This document shows, piece by piece, positions 1-4,871 of a DNA stretch of 5,730 bases. Positions within the stretch are counted from its first letter, which is position 1. Every line of letters begins with the position of its first letter. The stretch lies in assembly GCA_021815065.1 (NCBI GenBank), contig JAKAHI010000104.1, forward strand, positions 1-5,730. The letters run 5' to 3'. The position numbers and the translations under genes were made by a program. This DNA is from a bacterium (GTDB lineage Bacteria; JAMCPX01). The notes beneath the pieces were generated by a model. It worked only from the letters and a program-made list of their open reading frames with translations. It was not told the DNA's origin and made no database searches.

Positions 1-70
1 GCATGAAACGTAAGAATAAAGTACTTACGAGGACTTTATTAAAATATTTAGCTTGCAATATGTTAATAAA

Positions 71-76
71 TATAAT
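71..76 (+). promoter_or_regulatory. Candidate -10 box (TATAAT) upstream of the small exported protein gene
   Basis: A perfect TATAAT lies 44 bases before the chosen start codon, in AT-rich DNA. No good -35 box sits at the right distance: the hexamers 17-18 bases upstream (around 47-53) match the consensus poorly, and TTGCAA at 53-58 is too close (12-base spacer). A transcript starting near 83 would include the ribosome binding site at 105-110. The exact hexamer supports the call, but a chance match in AT-rich sequence is possible. Confidence 0.45.
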
Positions 77-104
77 ACATTTGTCTCAAGTATCAAGTCT
101 TTTA

Positions 105-110
105 AGAAGG
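105..110 (+). promoter_or_regulatory. Ribosome binding site (AGAAGG) that sets the start at 120
   Basis: AGAAGG lies 9 bases upstream of the ATG at 120. The earlier in-frame ATG at 3 has no visible ribosome binding site within the window. This motif, together with the signal peptide that begins at 120, decides in favour of the internal start. Confidence 0.7.
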
Positions 111-119
111 TGCATCTTT

Positions 120-599
120 ATGAAAAGAGTATTATATATCGTGTGTATGATGACGGTTATGGCGTTTTTTACGCACAGGGCGCATGCAATGGGTATATTC
201 CAGAGCGATGTCGGGTATATACCAATGCCCTCAGCCAATATAAGCCTTACCATAACAGATAACCTCGGGGTAAGAACAACCGTTGAACACGCCAGTATCG
301 ATGGCAAAGATTACATTGCAGGCTACGAAGGACTGATCCTGAACGTTATACCGCTGAAGAACATAAGATCTATATCTTTCACAAAAACAACGGACGCTCC
401 CAAGGTGCTGATGGATAAGCTGGACAACAATCCCCTGATGGCTATCGTTCATCTGAAAGACAATACACAGCTTTCCCTATTGGTCGATGGTTCCCTGATA
501 TGCTACGGCAAAACACCGTACGGATATGTCAGGATAAAGTTGGCATTGATTGACAGGATAGAAGACCTTAAGCTTCTTGGGAAAGAAAAGACACCCTAA
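120..599 (+). CDS. Small exported (periplasmic) protein of unknown function, 159 aa
   Basis: I do not recognise this family. The N-terminus is a typical Sec signal peptide: basic start (Lys2, Arg3), hydrophobic stretch at about residues 4-17, and an AHA cleavage motif at 21-23, giving a mature protein of about 136 residues. Cys9 lies inside the hydrophobic stretch and does not form a convincing lipobox, so a soluble periplasmic protein is more likely than a lipoprotein. The mature part looks beta-rich and seems to hold two copies of one unit (about residues 41-87 and 107-150). Each has an acidic-Asn turn, a Gly-rich middle, and a closing strand of alternating hydrophobics with Ile-x-x-Ile (NVIPLKNIRSISF and VRIKLALIDRIEDL). 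The start at 120 is preferred over the in-frame ATG at 3 because of its ribosome binding site and signal peptide. PBP1A follows 95 bases later on the same strand; a shared periplasmic location is the only functional hint. Confidence 0.8.
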   Translation: MKRVLYIVCMMTVMAFFTHRAHAMGIFQSDVGYIPMPSANISLTITDNLGVRTTVEHASIDGKDYIAGYEGLILNVIPLKNIRSISFTKTTDAPKVLMDKLDNNPLMAIVHLKDNTQLSLLVDGSLICYGKTPYGYVRIKLALIDRIEDLKLLGKEKTP

Positions 600-643
600 A
601 CCTGCACGCTTTTACTATTCAACCCTGTTCATAACGAATAAGC

Positions 644-672
644 TTGAAAAACAAAGGCTATTAACTTAAACT
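644..672 (+). promoter_or_regulatory. Possible sigma70-type promoter for the PBP1A gene
   Basis: TTGAAA (644-649) and TAAACT (667-672) are separated by 17 bases and end 22 bases before the PBP1A start. The match is 5 of 6 for the -35 box and 4 of 6 for the -10 box, so this is only a candidate. The start codon has its own ribosome binding site, AAGAGG at 682-687, 7 bases before the ATG. I saw no terminator hairpin between the upstream gene and this site, so readthrough from 120-599 is also possible. Confidence 0.35.
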
Positions 673-694
673 TTTATAGAAAAGAGGCTCAAGA

Positions 695-3298
695 ATGACA
701 GAAAACACAATGGATAAACAGCCGGAGGAAGAACAAAAAGAAAAGGACGACAAACCGCAACAGAGCAGAAGAAGACAAAAGAAATTGCTCTTAGCCGGAA
801 TACTGCTGTTCTGCATACTACTGCCTATAATCTGGTATTTTTACATAACATCGGATGTACCGCAAATAAACACGATAACCGATTACAAGCCATCTGTCGT
901 AACGGATGTTTACGGTGATGACGGCTCGGTGATAGGGGAATTCTTTCTTCAGCGCCGCATACCCGTATCTCTGGATCAGATGGCAAAGTACGTGCCCGAA
1001 GCTTTTATAGCAGCGGAGGACGCAACGTTTTACCAGCACGGGGGTGTTGATTATGAAGCCATCTTACGGGCGGCCATAAAAGACCTTTTGGCAGGACAGA
1101 TCGTACAGGGGGGAAGTACGATTACCCAACAACTGGTGAAAACACTCCTTTTAACGCCGCAAAAAACCATTACAAGAAAGCTCAAGGAATTCATTCTTGC
1201 GACCCGTCTCGAACGGCATCTTACCAAGAATGAAATACTCACGATATACCTCAACCAGATATATCTCGGTGACGGTACGTATGGGGTGGAGGCAGCAAGC
1301 GAGCAGTACTTCGGGAAAAAGGCAAAGGACCTTAATCTTGCAGAGGCTGCCATACTCGGCGGTTTACCGCGGTCTCCCAACACCTATTCCCCGGTTAATT
1401 CTCCCCGAAGGGCAAAACTGCGCCAGAAATACGTCCTCGGCAGGATGGCGGACCAGGGCTATATAACAAAGGCAGAAGCAGATATTGCATACAAACAACC
1501 GCTCAAAATTTATCTGAACAACGGGTATACACCCAAAGATATAGCTCCCTATTTTATGGAGATGCTAAGGCAACAATTATATACCCAGTATGGACAGGAC
1601 GCGGTCCTTGAACAGGGTTTGAAGGTTTTCACCACCATCGATCCCATGATGCAAAAAGCGGCAAACGCCGCACTGAAAAGCGGGCTTATCCAGATAACCA
1701 AGAGGCAGGGATATTCAGGACCTGAAGAACACCTGACCAGTAATAAAGACGTACAGAATTTCATACAGGAAGTACGGAAGAAAGAACTTGCGGTGTTTCC
1801 TGATTACTACATGCTAACCGAGTCAATGACGAAGAACGGGTCAATACCCGTCCAAGACATTCTGGAGCAGAATAAAACGTATCATGCCGTCGTAACCGGC
1901 TTCTTACCGTCAAACAGAGGTGTTGAAATCAATGTGGGAGGAGAAAAAGGTGTCATTTTAACGTCCAACGTAAGCTGGGCACACCCTTTTGATCCCAAGG
2001 CATGGTATCCGCCTGTTACGGACCCGCATAAAGTATTTAAGGCCGGGGATGTGATTCTGGTTAGACTGATCCAAAAAAATAAAAATATTGCCGAGTTTTC
2101 CCTTGAACCAAAACCCGAAGTCCAGGGTTCACTTGTAGCCGTGGACGTTGCAACAGGCGCCTTGAAGGCCATGGTTGGCGGATACAGCTTCTTACAATCC
2201 CAGTACAACCATGCTGTTCAGGCACAGCGTCAGGTAGGTTCTGCGTTTAAACCCATATATTACGCTGCGGCATTGGAAAAAGGATACACGCCCGCATCTA
2301 TCATTCTGGATACCCCTGTCGTTTACCAATATACGGATACAACAACCGGAACCACGGAAACCGGCACAACACCAACGACTCCTACGGTATGGAAACCCCG
2401 CAATTACGATAAGACCTTTACCGGCCCTGTTACGCTCCAGGATGCGATAACGCATTCCAAGAACAACCCTTCCATCCGGTTATTAAATTCCATCGGTGTT
2501 GGATATGCAATAAACTTTGCGAAAAAAATGGGTATTACAGAACCACTGACCAATGACCTCACCCTTGCACTGGGCTCATCTTCAATGAGTTTGATCGACT
2601 TGGTCTCTGCTTATAATGTATTTCCTAATTACGGAAGACTTGTTTCTCCATTTTACATAACCAAGGTTCTTGACCGGAACGGCGTTATTCTGGAGAACAG
2701 TAATGTTGTCCCGAACATTATTCATTTCAACAATGCTATTTCTTCAACTTCTTTAACCATGACTTCTTTTACGGCAACATCTTCCCGTGCGGTGACCGGT
2801 ACGTCTCAGACAACCACGGCAGTCAATGTTCTGGATCCTGCAACAGCTTATGTTATGATAAGCATGCTCAGGAATGTTGTGCAACACGGGACAGGCTGGC
2901 GCGCAAATGCTCTCGGCAGGCCTGCTGCCGGCAAGACGGGAACAACGGAAAATGACAGGGATGCATGGTTCATCGGGTTCACGCCGAACCTTTTAACAGG
3001 CGTATGGGTGGGTTTTGACGATAACAAGAGTCTCGGCATAGCAGAAACGGGCGGTGATGCAGCCGCACCAATCTGGCTCAATTTTATGAAAAGCGCCGTT
3101 ACCGCATACCCGGACAGTGACTTTCCCATACCTCCCGGCGTCGTGTTTGCAAGGATAGACAAAAAAACCGGTTTGCTTGCAACTGCAGACGATCGTAACG
3201 CAAGTTTTGATGCATTTGTCGCGGGCACACAACCAACACAAACGGCATCACAGGTCAATGCGCAGCACGGTAATGAGTTCTTCAGGTTTAACCAATAA
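695..3298 (+). CDS. mrcA: Penicillin-binding protein 1A (class A PBP: GT51 transglycosylase plus transpeptidase), 867 aa
   Basis: This bifunctional inner-membrane enzyme polymerises lipid II into glycan strands and cross-links the stem peptides in the periplasm. It has a charged cytoplasmic tail (about residues 1-30, rich in Lys, Glu and Arg) and one membrane helix (about 31-51). The GT51 domain (about 75-255) shows EDATFYQHGG (107-116 region, catalytic Glu108), GGSTITQQ (139-146), RKLKEFILATRLER (161-174) and the second catalytic Glu in the KNEILTIYLNQIYLG segment (178-192). An OB-like linker domain (about 396-475), typical of PBP1A, follows. The transpeptidase domain has SAFK (nucleophile Ser516, Lys519), SKN (588-590) and KTG (747-749, in AGKTGTTENDRDAWF). 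All catalytic motifs are intact, so the protein should be active. Two low-complexity stretches are odd: a Thr-rich one at about 546-564 and a Ser/Thr-rich one at about 680-712, both inside the transpeptidase domain. AAGAGG at 682-687 supports the start. The beta-lactam target identity is certain; the choice of 1A over other class A types rests on the OB domain. Confidence 0.97.
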   Translation: MTENTMDKQPEEEQKEKDDKPQQSRRRQKKLLLAGILLFCILLPIIWYFYITSDVPQINTITDYKPSVVTDVYGDDGSVIGEFFLQRRIPVSLDQMAKYVPEAFIAAEDATFYQHGGVDYEAILRAAIKDLLAGQIVQGGSTITQQLVKTLLLTPQKTITRKLKEFILATRLERHLTKNEILTIYLNQIYLGDGTYGVEAASEQYFGKKAKDLNLAEAAILGGLPRSPNTYSPVNSPRRAKLRQKYVLGRMADQGYITKAEADIAYKQPLKIYLNNGYTPKDIAPYFMEMLRQQLYTQYGQDAVLEQGLKVFTTIDPMMQKAANAALKSGLIQITKRQGYSGPEEHLTSNKDVQNFIQEVRKKELAVFPDYYMLTESMTKNGSIPVQDILEQNKTYHAVVTGFLPSNRGVEINVGGEKGVILTSNVSWAHPFDPKAWYPPVTDPHKVFKAGDVILVRLIQKNKNIAEFSLEPKPEVQGSLVAVDVATGALKAMVGGYSFLQSQYNHAVQAQRQVGSAFKPIYYAAALEKGYTPASIILDTPVVYQYTDTTTGTTETGTTPTTPTVWKPRNYDKTFTGPVTLQDAITHSKNNPSIRLLNSIGVGYAINFAKKMGITEPLTNDLTLALGSSSMSLIDLVSAYNVFPNYGRLVSPFYITKVLDRNGVILENSNVVPNIIHFNNAISSTSLTMTSFTATSSRAVTGTSQTTTAVNVLDPATAYVMISMLRNVVQHGTGWRANALGRPAAGKTGTTENDRDAWFIGFTPNLLTGVWVGFDDNKSLGIAETGGDAAAPIWLNFMKSAVTAYPDSDFPIPPGVVFARIDKKTGLLATADDRNASFDAFVAGTQPTQTASQVNAQHGNEFFRFNQ
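2330..2386 (+). repeat. Thr-rich low-complexity insert in the PBP1A transpeptidase domain
   Basis: Residues 546-564 of PBP1A read as a run dominated by Thr, with Gly, Glu and Pro (YTDTTTGTTETGTTPTTPT, starting from Tyr546). It sits between the SAFK motif and the conserved W-x-P-x-N-Y block. From memory of the family, this position is usually a short loop. The codons are ACN-rich with short imperfect ACCGGNA-type reiterations, which is compatible with slippage growth. The reading frame is kept. Confidence 0.6.
2732..2830 (+). repeat. Ser/Thr-rich insert between the SxN and KTG motifs of PBP1A
   Basis: Residues 680-712 are largely Ser, Thr and Ala and replace what is normally a short link between the strand ending in VLDRNGVILEN and the helix beginning DPATAYVM. 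Within it, ACTTCTTT recurs at 2747-2754 and 2762-2769, a 15-base period encoding TSLTM then TSFTA. Use of TCT and ACT codons looks heavier here than in the flanking conserved blocks. It probably forms a flexible surface loop. Confidence 0.6.
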
Positions 3299-3333
3299 CG
3301 CGGCCTGCTTGTACCGACACCCTGCTTACCGGA

Positions 3334-3996
3334 ATGAGCACATCAAAAAAAGAACAGCTTGAAAACATCTACCAGCTGCTCTACCGCCGGTTCGGCAAAA
3401 GGAACTGGTGGCCTGCAGACTCTCCTTTCGAGGTCGTTGTAGGTGCCATACTGACCCAGAACACAGCATGGACAAACGTTGAGAAAGCAATAGCGAATCT
3501 CAAACGTGCGGACATGCTGTCCGCTTTAAAATTATACCGGCAGCCTGTTTCCGTAATAGCAGAACTCATCAGACCTTCGGGTTTTTATAATCAAAAGGCA
3601 AAAAGGCTCAAGCTCATGGTGAAGCACATCGTTGAAAGCTATAAAGGTTCCATGAGCAACCTGTGTAATAAAGAAACCACGGAATTGAGGAATGAACTCC
3701 TGTCCATAAACGGCATAGGGAAGGAGACAGCGGACAGTATCATGCTTTATGCCTGCAACAAACCCCTGTTCGTCGCCGACAGCTATACCTACAGGGTGTT
3801 TTCCCGGCATGGATTGATAGAAAAAGAAACCGGATACGACGAAATACAGGCACTGTTCATGGATAACCTCGATCACGATACGAATACGTTCAACGAATAT
3901 CATGCACTGATTGTAGAACTTGCAAAAAACTTCTGCAGGACAAAGCCGCTGTGTGATGCATGTCCCCTGTCGGATCTCCCGCGTTATATCGATTAA
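3334..3996 (+). CDS. HhH-GPD DNA glycosylase, MagIII-like (probable 3-methyladenine DNA glycosylase; endonuclease III superfamily), 220 aa
   Basis: A cytoplasmic base-excision repair enzyme that would remove damaged, probably alkylated, bases. The N-terminal part has a Trp pair (Trp25, Trp26) and the FEVVVGAILTQNT block (32-44). The segment PSGFYNQKAKRL (81-92) matches my recollection of Helicobacter pylori MagIII closely. The helix-hairpin-helix is at about 122-134 (INGIGKETAD), and the catalytic Asp is Asp149 in VADSYTYRV. At the position of the endonuclease III lyase Lys there is Glu131, which argues for a monofunctional glycosylase. The C-terminus keeps three cysteines of the Fe-S motif (Cys201, Cys207, Cys210), but Pro216 stands where the fourth is expected. 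The gene starts 35 bases after PBP1A with no obvious ribosome binding site at good spacing. This ATG is the first possible start in its frame, and it is probably cotranscribed with PBP1A. The stop codon overlaps the inverted-repeat element. Automatic annotation might call it endonuclease III; the substrate is inferred. Confidence 0.88.
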   Translation: MSTSKKEQLENIYQLLYRRFGKRNWWPADSPFEVVVGAILTQNTAWTNVEKAIANLKRADMLSALKLYRQPVSVIAELIRPSGFYNQKAKRLKLMVKHIVESYKGSMSNLCNKETTELRNELLSINGIGKETADSIMLYACNKPLFVADSYTYRVFSRHGLIEKETGYDEIQALFMDNLDHDTNTFNEYHALIVELAKNFCRTKPLCDACPLSDLPRYID

Positions 3997-4099
3997 CCCC
4001 GTTAGAAATCCAACAACCGGCCCAATGCCATAATTATCTGTTTTTGCAGAAATATACCGTTTGTGGGAATAAGAAAATAGTTAGGATTTCTAACGGGGT
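3996..4099. repeat. 104-base element with perfect 16-base terminal inverted repeats (MITE/REP-like), in the convergent gap
   Basis: ACCCCGTTAGAAATCC at 3996-4011 is the exact reverse complement of 4084-4099. The 72 bases between are AT-rich and hold no convincing gene. The element fills nearly all of the gap between two converging genes: its first base is the last base of the glycosylase stop codon, and it ends three bases before the response regulator stop codon. No clear target-site duplication is visible. Neither end has a T-tract after the stem, so a standard Rho-independent terminator is not supported, although the arms could pair in RNA from either side. I infer a small non-autonomous mobile element or REP-type repeat; whether it is repeated in the genome cannot be seen here. 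Confidence 0.75.
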
Positions 4100-4102
4100 G
4101 AA

Positions 4103-4786
4103 CTATCCTTTATTGTCTATAAACGTTTTGATAGCGGTCAATGTTTTTGACGCCGCCTCGACCAGCTCAAGGCCCAGACCACTTACTACATGGTCGTCTG
4201 TCTCTTCCTTAAAAGTCCTCATTACCTTTGCCTTGCACTTATGAGCCTCGTCCTTTCCATTGAATGGCAGAAGAAGATTCAAATTTAAAATGGTGTTCAG
4301 CGGGATTTGATCTTTTGTAATTATGGAAAGTCCGGAATAACTCATATCCTTCGAAAAGGCAGATACGGTTTTTTCTTTGTACGTGTACTTCACTTCGATG
4401 GAGATATCGTAACGGTCCTCTTTCCGGATCTTCATACTAACAAACTTTTTGATCTCTTCGAGGAATGCCGACTCGTTAATCGGTTTGCGCACAAAGTCGT
4501 CGCACCCTGCCTTGATCGATTCAGCTTTCTTTTCCGTAGAGGTCACCATAATAACGGGTATCTTCTTTAAAGCGGGATCGCTCTTGAGAATTCTGCAGCA
4601 TTCGATTCCGTTCATTTTCGGCATTTCCAAATCAAGCAAAATGACATCGGGCTTTTCTATCTTTGCGAGTTTTAGAGCCTCTGCTCCGTCTTTTGCCGTT
4701 ATGATCTTCGATTCAGCCCTTCTTAAGAAAGAAACCTCAAGATCGAGAAAATTCCTCATGTCGTCAACCAGCAGAATTTTAATCAT
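4103..4786 (-). CDS. Response regulator with REC receiver and PilZ c-di-GMP-binding domain, 227 aa
   Basis: A cytoplasmic signalling protein that should combine phosphorylation by a histidine kinase with c-di-GMP binding. The receiver domain (about 1-118) has all key residues: acidic pair Asp8/Asp9, phospho-acceptor Asp52 in ILLDLEMP, Thr82 in MVTST, and Lys101 in the RKP turn. The PilZ domain (about 119-225) has the RxxxR motif (Arg121, Arg125) and the DxSxxG motif (Asp147, Ser149, Gly152), so ligand binding is likely. There is no DNA-binding domain or enzymatic output; it should act by protein-protein contact, as PilZ proteins do in motility, surface attachment or polysaccharide control. 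Which of these applies cannot be told, because no kinase or target gene is in the window. The start is supported by AGGGAG (4793-4798 on the reverse strand), 6 bases before the ATG. It lies 85 bases downstream of the MgtE_N/CBS gene on the same strand but has a strong promoter of its own. Confidence 0.95.
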   Translation of the reverse strand: MIKILLVDDMRNFLDLEVSFLRRAESKIITAKDGAEALKLAKIEKPDVILLDLEMPKMNGIECCRILKSDPALKKIPVIMVTSTEKKAESIKAGCDDFVRKPINESAFLEEIKKFVSMKIRKEDRYDISIEVKYTYKEKTVSAFSKDMSYSGLSIITKDQIPLNTILNLNLLLPFNGKDEAHKCKAKVMRTFKEETDDHVVSGLGLELVEAASKTLTAIKTFIDNKG

Positions 4787-4812
4787 AGCAATCTCCCTTT
4801 TATGTTTTACCG

Positions 4813-4841
4813 TTTATATAAAAATCGCTTGGGATTGTCAA
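4813..4841 (-). promoter_or_regulatory. Near-consensus sigma70-type promoter for the REC-PilZ gene
   Basis: On the reverse strand, TTGACA (4836-4841) and TATAAA (4813-4818) are exactly 17 bases apart, 11 of 12 consensus positions. Transcription would start near 4806, giving a leader of about 20 bases that contains the AGGGAG ribosome binding site. The promoter lies fully within the gap after the MgtE_N/CBS stop codon, so the response regulator can be expressed independently. A short imperfect hairpin (4843-4863) touches the upstream side of the -35 box. Confidence 0.75.
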
Positions 4842-4842
4842 A

Positions 4843-4863
4843 CGCTTGTAACAGTTCAAGGCG
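4843..4863 (-). other. Short imperfect inverted repeat next to the REC-PilZ promoter
   Basis: On the reverse strand CGCCTTG and CAAGCG flank an 8-base loop and can form a six-pair stem with one bulged C. It begins nine bases after the MgtE_N/CBS stop codon. It could be a weak end-of-transcript hairpin for that gene or an operator overlapping the -35 region. Only TTT follows the stem, so a Rho-independent terminator is doubtful. It may also be chance. Confidence 0.25.
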
Positions 4864-4871
4864 CAACGGAT

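Noticed and set aside
3..119. N-terminal extension of the first gene from the ATG at 3
   Set aside because: The added 39 residues precede a full Sec signal peptide, which must be N-terminal, and the TATAAT and AGAAGG signals fall inside this stretch. The start at 120 explains all three.
2848..3258. Open frame of 136 codons on the - strand
   Set aside because: It is antisense to the KTG region of PBP1A, whose motifs are unmistakable, and has no recognisable domain.
3996..4099. Inverted repeat as a standard bidirectional Rho-independent terminator
   Set aside because: The 72-base loop is too large and no T-tract follows either arm. A role in RNA 3'-end protection is still possible.
3960..4244. 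Open frame of 94 codons on the + strand across the inverted-repeat element
   Set aside because: It begins inside the glycosylase gene in another frame and ends antisense to the PilZ domain, with no ribosome binding site or domain. It does not show that the element encodes a protein.
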